From contig JAVXNE010000001.1 of assembly GCA_036645935.1 (NCBI GenBank), forward strand, positions 434,001 to 498,000: a DNA stretch of 64,000 bases, in the 5' to 3' direction. Of this stretch, positions 1 through 8,732 are shown piece after piece. Each line of letters opens with the position of its first letter. Positions within the stretch are counted from its first letter, which is position 1. The notes below the pieces were generated by a model that was given only the letters and a program-made list of their open reading frames with translations, was not told the origin of the DNA and did no database searches. Origin of the DNA: JAUNBN01 sp036645935 (lineage in GTDB: Bacteria > Bacillota > Clostridia > Oscillospirales > Ruminococcaceae). The position numbers and the translations under genes were made by a program.

Positions 1-1604
1 TGGGCAACGACGATGGTCGTGCGACCCTCGCACAGCTCGTCCAGCTCGCGCTGCAGCTCAAACTCTGTCACGTTGTCGAGCGCGGAAGTTGCCTCGTCAA
101 GGATGAGTACCTGTGGGTTTTTGAGGAATATACGCGCAATTGCAATGCGCTGCTTCTGCCCGCCCGACAGTCTGATTCCGCGCTCGCCTACCCATGTGTC
201 GTAGCCGTCCGGCAGCGATTCGATAAAGCTGTCTATTTTGGCGCGCCGCGCGGCTTCTTCAATCTGCTCCCTGGTGGCATCCGCCCGCGCGTAGGCGATG
301 TTGTCGGCTATCGTTCCGGTGAACAGAAAAACCTCCTGCTGCACGATTCCGACAAGTCTTCTGAGACTTGCGCGCGTTATCATTGAGAGATCTCGCCCAC
401 CAATCGTTATCTTTCCCGCCGATATGTCATAAAAGCGCGGTATGAGATGGCAGAGCGTCGTCTTGCCCGCACCCGAGGGACCAACCAGCGCAGTCTTTTT
501 TCCGTTTTTCATAACGAGATTGACGTGGTTGAGCACGCGGGCGTCGCTGCCATATGTGAAGCTCACATCGTTGAAAACAATATCGCCATCCAGTTCCTCG
601 GCGTCAACCGCAAGCAGACTTTCAGGCTCCGGCTGTGCGTCCATCACCTCGCAGAATCTCTTGAATCCGGTCTTGCCGTCCTCATACATTTCAACAAACT
701 GCGTCAGTTTGCGAATTGGGTTGATGAACTGGCCTATATAGAGAAAATAAGCCGCAAAATCGCCCATATCTATCTTGCCGTTAAAGTAGAAAAATCCTCC
801 CGCAACGAGCACCACAAGGTACATGAGGTCGATGAAATAATACATCCATGAGTAGAACACGGACATGGTTTTGTATGCGGCGTAGCGCGCCTCTTTGTAG
901 TTGTCGATAGCGCGCGAGAACTTTTCGTTTTCCCCCTGCTCATTGTCGAATGCTTTGGCAACTCTGATTCCCGAAATGGAGTTGGACAGCTCCGCGTTAA
1001 TATCGGAGGTCTTCTCTCTTGCGAGCGCAAAGCCGCGTTCCATGCGCGCTTGCATCTTCACCATTATAAATATGAATATCGGCAAAAACGCGAATACTAT
1101 AAGCGTGAGTGGGACGTTAACCGTGCACAGGACTGCAAAAGATCCCGCCATCATCATGAAAGACAGAAAAAAATACTCGGGTCCGTGATGGGCAAGCTCG
1201 GAGACGTCGTTTAAGTCGTTGACGATTCGGGACATGAGCGCGCCCGATTTGTTCTCGTCAAAATATGCAAACGGGAGCTTCTGCATGTGCGCGAAAACGT
1301 CGCCGCGCATGTCTCCCTGCATTCCGACTCCCAGCACATGCCCGTAATAGTTGACCACATAATTAAGGCCGAGCTTCACAAGGTAGATGATGAACAGCAC
1401 GCCGGCGTACACAAAAAGCAGCCTGAGCGCACGCGAGGGGACGACGTCATTGATGACCGTTCTCGTGATCATCGGATAGACGAGATCACACAGTGATATG
1501 ATGAACGCGGCTATCATATCGATAACCATCAGTCCCTTGTATGGTTTATAATAGTGAAAAAATCGTTTTGTAAAGCTTGCGGGTTTCATAATTGCTCTTT
1601 TCAT
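1..1604 (-). CDS. ABC exporter, fused permease-ATPase (3' end outside window)
   Basis: Half-transporter of the multidrug/lipid exporter type that couples ATP hydrolysis to export across the cytoplasmic membrane. The N-terminal half is a six-helix permease domain; the ATPase half shows a Walker A (PSGAGKTT, near 450-475), the signature LSGGQKQR (near 155-175) and a Walker B followed by a D-loop (ILDEATSALD, near 80-105). The window ends at the H-loop (VVAH), so only the last few dozen residues are missing. Two in-frame ATG starts exist (1604 and 1589); neither has a strong ribosome site and 1604 is the longer choice. Exporters of this type often work as heterodimers, so a partner gene may lie just outside the window. 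Family certain, substrate unknown. Confidence 0.93.
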   Translation of the reverse strand, partial: MKRAIMKPASFTKRFFHYYKPYKGLMVIDMIAAFIISLCDLVYPMITRTVINDVVPSRALRLLFVYAGVLFIIYLVKLGLNYVVNYYGHVLGVGMQGDMRGDVFAHMQKLPFAYFDENKSGALMSRIVNDLNDVSELAHHGPEYFFLSFMMMAGSFAVLCTVNVPLTLIVFAFLPIFIFIMVKMQARMERGFALAREKTSDINAELSNSISGIRVAKAFDNEQGENEKFSRAIDNYKEARYAAYKTMSVFYSWMYYFIDLMYLVVLVAGGFFYFNGKIDMGDFAAYFLYIGQFINPIRKLTQFVEMYEDGKTGFKRFCEVMDAQPEPESLLAVDAEELDGDIVFNDVSFTYGSDARVLNHVNLVMKNGKKTALVGPSGAGKTTLCHLIPRFYDISAGKITIGGRDLSMITRASLRRLVGIVQQEVFLFTGTIADNIAYARADATREQIEEAARRAKIDSFIESLPDGYDTWVGERGIRLSGGQKQRIAIARIFLKNPQVLILDEATSALDNVTEFELQRELDELCEGRTTIVVA

Positions 1605-1637
1605 TTGTCATAGAAATTTCAAAACTGACTGATTTGT

Positions 1638-1643
1638 ATTATA
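1638..1643 (-). promoter_or_regulatory. Extended -10 promoter of the ABC exporter
   Basis: On the minus strand TG-T-TATAAT lies about 35 bases upstream of the exporter start. No good -35 hexamer is seen, which fits an extended -10 promoter. Position relative to the gene is inference from spacing only. Confidence 0.45.
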
Positions 1644-2142
1644 ACATAGATTCACAGCGATTTAACACCCTTTCGCCGCTTTTCGGCGTGTGCGCCGCCG
1701 ATGTTCCGACCCGCGTTCCGTCGCTTTCTTCCGTCCTGGAATATTTACAGAGAAAATAGTGAGGTTCCGATATTTTTCAAACCTTTCCGCTATCGTCTCT
1801 TGTCCGGCGAGCTTCTCAAATTGCGGTCCTCTGAGCATTGTTTCACCGCCCAAAAGCTCAAACACCGCTGTCTTTTTCATCTGACCGATAACGGCAAATC
1901 TGCAATTATTCCACTAAAAATCCGTGCTTTGCTTTCTGAAAATTTCTTTCACTGCATGCGAACGAGAGAACAAACTCACTGAAACGGCACGTTATATTGC
2001 CGCGCTCGTTGAAAATCCATCTGCCCTTCGACACTCTTTTTAAACAGCTTTTAACCGCCGCCGACTCTCGCATGTCCGTTACCCGCACGCCAACCGTTGA
2101 CTCTCCCGCGCCCACTCAAGATTTTATACAACGGGTCAATAA
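1644..2142. other. Intergenic stretch, no gene recognised
   Basis: About 500 bases between the exporter and the mgsA terminator. Open frames exist on both strands but none has a ribosome site, family resemblance or suitable composition. A 72-residue open frame (1662-1880, minus) is rich in charged residues and is probably fortuitous. Confidence 0.4.
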
Positions 2143-2164
2143 AAGGGAGCCTCGAAGCTCCCTT
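2143..2164 (-). terminator. Intrinsic terminator after mgsA
   Basis: An 8 bp stem (AAGGGAGC / GCTCCCTT) with a six-base loop, followed on the minus strand by TTTTATT. It lies 55 bases past the mgsA stop codon. Confidence 0.8.
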
Positions 2165-2218
2165 CTGTATGTTAATATGCCATTCCTGGCATCATCGAGT
2201 TTAAAAGCGCTCCGCGCT

Positions 2219-2668
2219 TTATTTCTTGAAAGACATTGCTCTGCGCGGATATCGTTCGTCCATGTGCGGAGATGTGATTATGAAATCTGCTGTCGCCTCG
2301 TTGTTGGCAATCGGTGTGTCGTAAACCTGCGCTATGCGAAGCAGAGCCTTGACGTCGGGATCGTGCGGATGAGCGGAGAGCGGATCGGACAGAAATATTA
2401 TCACGTCGACCTTGCCATCCACAATGCGAGCGCCGATCTGCTGATCACCGCCAAGCGGTCCGCTCTTGTATGCACGTACAGGGAGCCCTGTCTCCTCCGA
2501 GATAAGCCGTGCTGTCGTACCCGTCCCAATAAGAAAATGTTGCTCGAGGATGCTCTTGTTTCTGCGGCACCACTCGATCATTGCCGGTTTGAGATTGTCA
2601 TGCGCTATGAGTGCGATATTTTTTTTCTTCTCCATTGGTCTTAAGACTTTCATGGTAATTTCAGGCAT
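2219..2668 (-). CDS. mgsA: Methylglyoxal synthase
   Basis: Converts dihydroxyacetone phosphate to methylglyoxal and phosphate, a bypass of lower glycolysis used when phosphate is short or sugar phosphates pile up. The 149-residue protein has the usual length. Visible motifs: His23 in IAHDNLK, the phosphate-binding GTGTT (48-52), SGPLGGDQQIGA (69-80) with the catalytic Asp75 (Asp71 in E. coli), and DPLSAHPHDPDVKALLR (95-111) holding the conserved His100 and Asp103. The start at 2668 is chosen because AAAGGAGGAAG sits seven bases upstream; the open frame extends further but has no ribosome site there. Monocistronic, between its own promoter and terminator. Confidence 0.97.
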   Translation of the reverse strand: MPEITMKVLRPMEKKKNIALIAHDNLKPAMIEWCRRNKSILEQHFLIGTGTTARLISEETGLPVRAYKSGPLGGDQQIGARIVDGKVDVIIFLSDPLSAHPHDPDVKALLRIAQVYDTPIANNEATADFIITSPHMDERYPRRAMSFKK

Positions 2669-2717
2669 ATATCTTCCTCCTTTCATATTCTTGACACGGT
2701 TGTTTTCCGTTAGTTGT

Positions 2718-2745
2718 ATTATACCATGACTGTCAACTCGCACAA
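2718..2745 (-). promoter_or_regulatory. Promoter of mgsA
   Basis: TTGTGC, 16 bases, TATAAT on the minus strand, with an extended -10 TG (TGGTATAAT). It is 50 bases upstream of the mgsA start. The -35 is weak, the -10 is consensus. Confidence 0.6.
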
Positions 2746-2815
2746 AATACAATTTACATTTTCGTATGATTGCACAGTTTGCAAGCTTCAAAAACGTCTC
2801 TTTTTACAAGAACAG

Positions 2816-2843
2816 TTGTTTTTTACCATAAATTATGTATAAT
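2816..2843 (+). promoter_or_regulatory. Promoter of the IseA-like lipoprotein gene
   Basis: TTGTTT, 16 bases, TATAAT, ending 53 bases before the start codon at 2897. Divergent from the mgsA promoter, with about 70 bases between the two -35 elements. Confidence 0.6.
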
Positions 2844-2896
2844 AAACTTGTGCTAAATATTTTGCACTTAATTTAACCTGATGGGAGAAAAATGCA

Positions 2897-3532
2897 ATGA
2901 ATAGAAACAAAATTCTTACTTCTTTTGCCGTGATGGCGCTGTTGTGCACGCTTGCGCTTGCGATTCCCAGCTGTAAAAGCAGCGAAGTGGCCCCACCGGA
3001 TGATACCTCCCAAAATCAAGTCGATCCCGCAGCTGCAAAAACTCCGACACAGGACGAAGTTGTTGCAGCTTACAAGAAAGCTTCGACAGCCTATTCGTGG
3101 TTCGCGATCAACACAATACCCGTTGACGGAGAAAACCAGAAGAAAATCGGAGAGATGACCTATCAACGCGTCAAATTTGAGGGTATTAACTCAATGGCGG
3201 AGTTGCGCAGCTATCTGCTCACCATGTTTACCGACGAGATGACCGCAAAGATTCTCGCTATGGATTCTGATACCGCCAATCCCCGCTATCAGGATGTCGA
3301 CGGCGTGTTGTACGCTCTGCCATCTGCCCGCGGCGCAAATATACTGTTGAGCGAAGAGAGGTTTTCCCTTGTTACCAAGGACGCCACCAATATAGTGCTT
3401 GTTGTCGAGGTCGATGAATATGACAACCCCGAGACAAAGAATATTGTCAACACGATCAAGCACGAGTTCAATTACACCGCCGTTGACGGTAAATCGGACT
3501 GGCGCTTCTCGACTTTCGAATCGGTATATTAG
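2897..3532 (+). CDS. Putative lipoprotein, resembles IseA (DL-endopeptidase inhibitor)
   Basis: 211 residues with a basic N-terminus, a hydrophobic stretch (7-23) and a cysteine at 26 in a lipobox-like context (IPSC, not ideal), so probably exported and lipid-anchored. The body contains AYKKASTAYSWF, MTYQRVKFEGI followed by a short linker and YLLTMFTDEMTAKIL, then a hydrophilic C-terminal half. This order recalls the IseA/YoeB family of Bacillus, secreted inhibitors of cell-wall DL-endopeptidases that protect cells under wall stress; the match is from memory of the pattern and is moderate. The start has TGGGAG eight bases upstream. Stands alone between its promoter and a terminator further downstream. 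Confidence 0.7.
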   Translation: MNRNKILTSFAVMALLCTLALAIPSCKSSEVAPPDDTSQNQVDPAAAKTPTQDEVVAAYKKASTAYSWFAINTIPVDGENQKKIGEMTYQRVKFEGINSMAELRSYLLTMFTDEMTAKILAMDSDTANPRYQDVDGVLYALPSARGANILLSEERFSLVTKDATNIVLVVEVDEYDNPETKNIVNTIKHEFNYTAVDGKSDWRFSTFESVY

Positions 3533-4173
3533 TTGTATATCTGAGTCCCCGCATTGACGTTATCTATCATCAAGCTTCGCGTCCGCATCCTTTGAACTTC
3601 CGATTCCCGCTTTTGCAAGTCGAAACTTACCAAACTTAAATTTTGATTGCTCTTCAACAGTGTCCTCGACACCGTGCCATTAGGCTTTACCCGCGCTTTG
3701 AGCGCAGGTCTGTATCTTTGAATTTTGAATGTCTTTGCACAAAACCCGCGACACCATGTCGCGGGTTTTGTTTGTCTATTATTACAGATTCTTCGCTACG
3801 TTTTGCATGACAACGTTCAATCGAAAGCTGTCATTTCTGTTCGGATTCAATCGTGTTTTCAGTTGTTATGATGCAGAATTTTTTAATGCATGGGCATTCA
3901 CCGCACATCCGACACGAAAATATTGTGTTTCTACTAACTTTAGGGGGCGCGCTCATATTCAAAATCTGATTGTATACACGGTCTATAGTTCTTTGGTAAC
4001 CATAAAATAAAAAGATATAAAATTAATTTCCCCGCAAATTTCCACCGCCTGTTGAGTGCAAACATGAGGGATACGGACTTGCGTCTGATTTTTAGAAATG
4101 CTGGGTTTTCCTGCTTGCAACGGGCCAGTTTTGTTTCGAGAGGCAGAGCTTTGAGAACCGCCGGCAATTTTAA
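3533..4173. other. Intergenic stretch holding one terminator, no gene seen
   Basis: 640 bases between the lipoprotein gene and the tlpA-like gene. Apart from the hairpin at 3740-3770 I see no ribosome site, no recognisable protein and no tRNA on either strand. Confidence 0.4.
3740..3770 (+). terminator. Strong intrinsic terminator
   Basis: A perfect 14 bp stem (CAAAACCCGCGACA and its complement) around a three-base loop, flanked by A and T tracts, so it can act in both directions. It is about 205 bases past the lipoprotein stop codon. Confidence 0.85.
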
Positions 4174-4773
4174 TCAGTCGGAGTTTTTCAGCGCGAGCAC
4201 CTCACTTATTGCGTCTCGAAGCTCATCCTCGTCAACAGCGCGCGTCACCGAGCTGTACAGATTGCCCTCGCTGTCAACAATCACCGTGGTTGGAAGTCCC
4301 ACTATCGAATATGCGCGCGTACCCTCCCCGAGAGTGTCGTAGTAAACGGGAAATGTGAAGCCGCTCTCGGCAATAAACCCCTTTGCCTTATCAACCGTCT
4401 CTCCTGAAGCTTCGTCGGTAGCGTTGAGCATAACAAAATGTACTTCGTCCCTAAATTCCTTATATACCGTTTCAAAATCCGGCATCTCCCGGCGGCAGTA
4501 TCCACACCATGTTGCCCAAAAATTCAGCACGACCGGTTTTCCGCGCAGCGAGCTCAACGTCACTTCATTGCCATCAGAATCCATCGCTGTAAAGTCGGGC
4601 ACCTCGATGGGGACAGCAGCGTCACCACCCTGCTCATTTTGTCCGCCACCCGCGTCCTCTGCCAGGTTCTCCAATCCAGCTTTGTCTTTTAGTGCCCTGT
4701 ACCCAAACGCCGAAAGCGCCAACAGCGAAACTATCGCAAGCACCAGCAGCAATGTCTTTATCGTTTTATTCAT
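4174..4773 (-). CDS. Membrane-anchored TlpA/ResA-like thioredoxin
   Basis: Thiol-disulfide oxidoreductase facing the outside of the membrane, where it would reduce disulfides in exported proteins. Residues 7-24 form an N-terminal membrane anchor; the thioredoxin fold has the active site WATWCGYC with Cys90 and Cys93 and the cis-proline loop VGLPTT (158-163). Length (199) is normal for the AhpC/TSA-Redoxin group of TlpA proteins. The start at 4773 has GGAG six bases upstream; an alternative ATG at 4785 overlaps the ccdA stop as TGATG. It follows ccdA on the same transcript, which supplies its electrons. Exact client (cytochrome maturation, sporulation or a methionine sulfoxide reductase) cannot be told. 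Confidence 0.92.
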   Translation of the reverse strand: MNKTIKTLLLVLAIVSLLALSAFGYRALKDKAGLENLAEDAGGGQNEQGGDAAVPIEVPDFTAMDSDGNEVTLSSLRGKPVVLNFWATWCGYCRREMPDFETVYKEFRDEVHFVMLNATDEASGETVDKAKGFIAESGFTFPVYYDTLGEGTRAYSIVGLPTTVIVDSEGNLYSSVTRAVDEDELRDAISEVLALKNSD

Positions 4774-4784
4774 CTTAATCTCCA

Positions 4785-5495
4785 TCACAGTGTTATCGAA
4801 TTCAGCAGTGCGCCCAGCCGGCCCGTCATCATCAGAATTCCCACGACAATGAGAAGTGCACCGCAAACAACATTTACGCTTCGGTAGTTTTTCTTAATGA
4901 ACGCAAACGTACCTTTCAGCCGATCTATCAGCAGCGCGCTCAGAACAAACGGGATACCCAATCCCAAAGAATAGACAAGCAGCATCAGCATCCCTCGCGC
5001 CGCCGTGCCCTGCTGTGAAGCGAGCAGCAATGCCGAGCCGAGAAAGGCGCCGACACATGGAGTCCAGCCAACCGCAAACACCGCTCCGAAAACCGCGGCC
5101 GAACCGAAACCCAACGGCCGAACCGAGCTGTTCAGACGAACTGAAGCGTTGAGAAATCCAATTTTGAGCACTCCAATGTAATTGAGTCCAAATACAATCA
5201 CTATCGCCCCGCTCACAATGTTGACCGCTGTCTCGTGCTCGCGCAGCACCGTGCCCACCGTTCCCGCAAATGCACCAAGCAAAACAAACACCGCCGAAAA
5301 ACCCAACACGAAACCCAGCGAATTCACGAGCGCGCGGGATGAGTTTTTGGGCTTGCCATTCTGCGCCGAATCCGCCTCGCTCTGCGCGGTCTGCTCTCCG
5401 CCCGCAAAATAAGCGATGTAGATAGGAAGCATCGGGAGCAGGCAGGGCGAGATGAACGTTATTATTCCCTCTAAAAACGAGACCAGATACTGCAT
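4785..5495 (-). CDS. ccdA: CcdA-type membrane electron carrier (DsbD family)
   Basis: Moves reducing equivalents from cytoplasmic thioredoxin through the membrane to an extracytoplasmic thiol protein. 236 residues with six predicted membrane helices; the two redox cysteines are in ISPCLLP (Cys18) and GWTPCVGA (Cys147), the positions expected for this family. Start chosen at 5495 because AAGGGGAG lies upstream. The stop codon overlaps the first possible start of the TlpA-like gene by one base, which indicates translational coupling and a CcdA-TlpA working pair. Confidence 0.95.
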   Translation of the reverse strand: MQYLVSFLEGIITFISPCLLPMLPIYIAYFAGGEQTAQSEADSAQNGKPKNSSRALVNSLGFVLGFSAVFVLLGAFAGTVGTVLREHETAVNIVSGAIVIVFGLNYIGVLKIGFLNASVRLNSSVRPLGFGSAAVFGAVFAVGWTPCVGAFLGSALLLASQQGTAARGMLMLLVYSLGLGIPFVLSALLIDRLKGTFAFIKKNYRSVNVVCGALLIVVGILMMTGRLGALLNSITL

Positions 5496-6015
5496 ATAAC
5501 TCCCCTTAGTTTTTGCTGTCAAAACTGACCTGTCAATGCTCTTTATTATGATCCCTGCTGCCATATGCATACAGTCGAAGTTGAGTTTTAATATTCGTCT
5601 TTCCTGAAAAGCGCGTTCTGCACAGAGTTTGCGGCACAATCCATATTCACGCCGCCACGCAGCGACCGGTAAATCTCTGTTCGCGCTCCGCGCAAGCTGC
5701 GGAGCACACCCATCACGACTGTGTGTCGCTATCCGCGCGAGGCAGATTCTGCTTTTTATGCTATGCTGCTTTTTAAAAATCCACAAACAAAGACAGACAG
5801 CAGCATCTGCCACCGAACGTGATTTGTCTCTCGCAATCATTCCCGCTCGAGATGTTCCAATTATATTGATAACGGCACCCCCATGTCAACGCAAGGCGCT
5901 GCTCAATGTGACCGAATCACATTGAGTCGAGTTCAAAAGACCGAACTTTAAAAAACGCACAATTTTATTTTGCCACAAGAGATTGTTCGCGGTCGATAGC
6001 CGGATTGCAGTCATC
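5496..6015. other. Intergenic stretch upstream of ccdA, no gene seen
   Basis: About 500 bases. It must carry the ccdA promoter, but I could not single out a convincing -10/-35 pair. Open frames here lack ribosome sites. Confidence 0.35.
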
Positions 6016-6019
6016 GGTG

Positions 6020-6918
6020 CGGGCTTTCTCTCTCTCGTGGGATTTCTCTCTCTCGTGGGCTTTCTCTCTCCCTCGCGGGATTTCTCTCTCTCGTGGGATT
6101 TCTCTCTCCCTCGCGGGATTTCTCTCTCCCTCGCGGGCTTTTTCGCTCTCTCGCGGGATTTCTCTCTCCCTCTCGGGCTTTCTCTCTCGTGTGATTTCTC
6201 TCTCCCTCTCGGGCTTTCTCTCTCGTGTGATTTCTCTCTCCCTCTCGGGCTTTCTCTCTCGTGTGATTTCTCTCTCTCGTGGGATTTCTCTCACGTGGGG
6301 CTTCTCTCTCGTGGGCTTTCTCTCTCCCTCTCGGGCTTTCGCTCCCTCGCGGGACTTCTCTAGCGTGGGACTTCTCTCCCTCTCGGTTTTTCTCTCGCGT
6401 AGGCTTTCGCTCCCTCGCGGGTTTTCTCTCTCGCGTGGGTTTTCTCTCTCGCGTGGGTTTTCTCTCTCTCGTGGGCTTTTTCGCTCTCTCGTGGGCTTTT
6501 TCGCTCTCTCGTGGGCTTTTTCGCTCTCTCGTGGGCTTTTTCGCTCTCTCGTGGGCTTTCTCTCCCTCGTGGGACTTCTCTCTCGTGGGACTTCTCTCTC
6601 GTGGGACTTCTCTCTCGTGGGACTTCTCTCACGTAAGGCTTCTCTCTCACGCAGGTTTTCTCTCTCTCGTGGGCTTTCGCTCCCTCGCGGGACTTCTCTC
6701 TCGTGGGACTTCTCTCACGTGGGGCTTCTCTCTCACGCGGGATTTCTCTCTCTCGTGGGATTTCTCTCACGTGGGGCTTCTCTCTCCCTCTCGGGCTTTC
6801 TCTCTCGCGGGATTTCTCTCTCCCTCTCGGGCTTTCTCTCTCGCGGGATTTCTCTCTCCCTCTCGGGCTTTCTCTCACGTGGGGCTTCTCTCGCGCGGGA
6901 CTTCTCTCGCGCGGACAA
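6020..6918. repeat. 0.9 kb degenerate pyrimidine-rich tandem repeat array
   Basis: Roughly 50 units of 16, 18 or 20 bases built on the pattern GGG(A/C)TT followed by alternating CT and ending in CGT, CGC or CTC. Locally the array is homogenised: four perfect 20-base copies at 6471-6550, three perfect 16-base copies at 6569-6616, and 36-base compound units repeated near 6175-6246 and 6803-6870. One strand is almost purely C and T apart from the GGG/GTG groups. Long open frames cross it on both strands (for example FSLS-type residues forward, RERE-type residues in reverse) only because the unit contains no stop codons; unit lengths that are not multiples of three and the lack of ribosome sites argue against coding. 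Not CRISPR: no unique spacers. Confidence 0.9.
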
Positions 6919-6982
6919 TTTTCTGACGCTCGAGGTAAAAATGTGACAGATAATTAAATGTTGAAAAATAAGTTAAAATGAC

Positions 6983-7147
6983 ATGAACAGAAAACATTTA
7001 TCCCAACAAGAACTTGCTGAACTGGTGGGAGTTTCCAGTAATACAATTAGCTCCATAGAAACGGCCCGGTTTAATCCTACTGCTAAATTGGCACTTGCGC
7101 TATGCATTGCTCTTGATAAAAAGTTTGAGGCCTTGTTTTGCTTTTAA
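6983..7147 (+). pseudogene. XRE-family HTH regulator, N-terminus frameshifted
   Basis: The 54 codons from the ATG at 6983 encode the core of a small cI/Cro-type regulator (QQELAELVGVSSNTISSIE then a short C-terminal helix), like the ~65-residue regulators common in Clostridia. Just upstream, the ATG at 6958 opens MLKNKLK, the usual beginning of this family, but it runs into TGA at 6979 in another frame. The intact relatives read through this point with a few more residues, so a small indel appears to have removed the link and helix 1. Either it is dead or a shortened protein starts at 6983, where no ribosome site is evident. Confidence 0.65.
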
Positions 7148-7224
7148 TAAAATGATAAGTTTGCCATGTATATGTCACTCCCATCAGCTTCTTTTCGAGG
7201 GTAGCTGAGATAATCCTTATAATC

Positions 7225-7264
7225 AATACCGCCCTTCTGATTTTCAAGTCAGTAGGGCGGTATT
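7225..7264 (+). terminator. Intrinsic terminator
   Basis: A 16-base stem (AATACCGCCCT and complement, with one mismatch near the loop) followed by TTAAAT. It lies 78 bases past the XRE remnant; the A/T flanks allow function in either direction. Confidence 0.65.
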
Positions 7265-7516
7265 TTAAATTGCAGATCTATTCTTCCATAGTGCTTTCAT
7301 CGGCTATCATTTAGCTGTAACGCCAAACGATTTTGGTTTCCGTAACCATCCTTATCCTGAAGAGCCTTACCGTCCGTTCCTCTTTATTCTTAATCGCAAT
7401 GCGACTAAACCCGGCGGGCTGACACTGTCCTACTCAGCGTGCAAATCTTAGCGGATATATTTTACCGCGCGTGATAACAGTGTGTGGCCAATTGAGCGTC
7501 GCCGTCAAAATTTCAT

Positions 7517-8326
7517 CTATGCTTTGAGCATGGCATAGTCGCCGATCTCCTCAAATCCGATTTTTTTGTATATTGATGCGGCGACAGGGTTGTCATAAAA
7601 AATGCTGACAAATCCACGGCCGCGCGCGAGGCTGTCACGGCAAACCGCCGACACTGCCGCGCTCGCAAGCCCTCTTCCTCGCATGTCCTTGCGTGTTGCA
7701 ACTCCGACTACCATTCCTCCTATGCTGCATCTCGCCGCTATTGCCGCCGTTGAGATCAGCTCTCCGCTCTCGTCAAACACCCCGAAGCAGCTGTCTGAAC
7801 CACTGGCAAGCTCGGCGCGCTTTTCCTCAATGCGCTGTTCGAGTTTTCCGATATAGTCGTCGCGAAACTCGTCGATCTCACAAAAAAACGAAATTATCTT
7901 TTCGGCTTCCTGCGCTCTCATCGGCCTTATCAGCGCGCTCCCATAATTCAGCTCAAACCCATGTGCTTCACGGCAGCGCGCAAGACGCGTCATGCGCAAC
8001 TGAGTGTGTTTGACATAAGGCGCAATCGCCGCCACCGTATCCGACTTGCCGCTTATCATCTCAAAGCCGTGAGCAGACAAAAAATCCGCAAGCGCGCGTG
8101 AATCAAAATCCCCGTCGCGCGAATATATCACCCAGCTATTGTAAAACCGCAGCGCGATACAGGTTATCGCGCCGCAATCACGCAAAGCAAAAACCTCCAC
8201 ATGCTCGGAATCAAAGCCGCAGTTTTCTGTGTCTCCGATTATAAACATGTTGTATTCCGGTTCGGCAAAAAGATATTCAAGCAGCGCCTCTCTGTTTTGT
8301 TCCCGGAGCTTTTCAATGTTTGTCAT
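7517..8326 (-). CDS. GNAT-family N-acetyltransferase, two-domain
   Basis: 269 residues. The C-terminal half (about 130-269) is a GNAT fold with the acetyl-CoA loop in VGVATRKDMRGRGLASAAV (R-G-R-G-L-A pattern) and the terminal YKKIGFEEIG element. The N-terminal half has no clear motif and resembles the substrate-side domain of larger GNAT proteins. Acceptor unknown. The start at 8326 is preferred over 8374 because AAGGG lies upstream and because a 44-codon gene ends 12 bases before it. Probably translated from the same message as that small gene. Confidence 0.88.
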   Translation of the reverse strand: MTNIEKLREQNREALLEYLFAEPEYNMFIIGDTENCGFDSEHVEVFALRDCGAITCIALRFYNSWVIYSRDGDFDSRALADFLSAHGFEMISGKSDTVAAIAPYVKHTQLRMTRLARCREAHGFELNYGSALIRPMRAQEAEKIISFFCEIDEFRDDYIGKLEQRIEEKRAELASGSDSCFGVFDESGELISTAAIAARCSIGGMVVGVATRKDMRGRGLASAAVSAVCRDSLARGRGFVSIFYDNPVAASIYKKIGFEEIGDYAMLKA

Positions 8327-8337
8327 GAGGTTAACCC

Positions 8338-8472
8338 TTATTTGCCACCCTTTATTATCCTGGAAAATAGCCATACTGCCGCAAATACCAGTGCTGCGGC
8401 GAGAACGTAACTCGCTATCTGCTTCACCAGCGGTGGAAGACTGATGAGCGCTATGTAATATGTGGATGCCAT
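8338..8472 (-). CDS. Small single-pass membrane protein (44 aa)
   Basis: Not recognised. ATG at 8472 is preceded by ATAGGAG at seven bases, a proper ribosome site. The product has one hydrophobic helix (about residues 20-40) and a basic tail ending KGGK, so it likely sits in the membrane with its C-terminus inside. It ends 12 bases before the GNAT start, which suggests coupled expression and perhaps a helper role for the acetyltransferase. Too short for most gene finders. The ribosome site, coupling and coherent membrane segment are the support. Confidence 0.6.
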   Translation of the reverse strand: MASTYYIALISLPPLVKQIASYVLAAALVFAAVWLFSRIIKGGK

Positions 8473-8679
8473 GTTGTCACTCCTATGCCCACGCAAGCGA
8501 AGATTGCGCCGCGCGGACTGCTGTTTTTGTCATACTATCAAAAAGAGACTCAATTTACAACAGCATTACTGCTGCGCGAAAAGCACTGAACCATCCCAAA
8601 CTTCACTGCTGTTTTCATAGCAAACAGATATAAGACGTTGTCTTAAATGCGCGTTGGATTGTTTGGCATAAAGGTAAAC

Positions 8680-8707
8680 CGAAGAGGACGCCAAGGCGTC
8701 CTCTTCG
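8680..8707 (-). terminator. Hairpin terminator after the PEP-hydrolase-like gene
   Basis: Perfect 13 bp stem (CGAAGAGGACGCC and complement) with a two-base loop, 25 bases past the stop codon at 8733. The downstream T tract on the minus strand is modest (GGTTTACCTTT). Confidence 0.7.
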
Positions 8708-8732
8708 ACTGCGTTCTTAACTGGATGATTTT

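Noticed and set aside
1662..1880. A 72-codon minus-strand frame upstream of the ABC exporter.
   Set aside because: No ribosome site, no family resemblance and low-information charged composition.
6020..6918. CRISPR array.
   Set aside because: Units are contiguous and variable in length with no unique spacers, and no cas gene is in the window.
5965..6957. Long open frames across the pyrimidine repeat (up to 313 codons forward, 172 reverse).
   Set aside because: The repeat unit contains no stop codon in most frames, units are not multiples of three, no ribosome site precedes any start, and composition is only that of the repeat.
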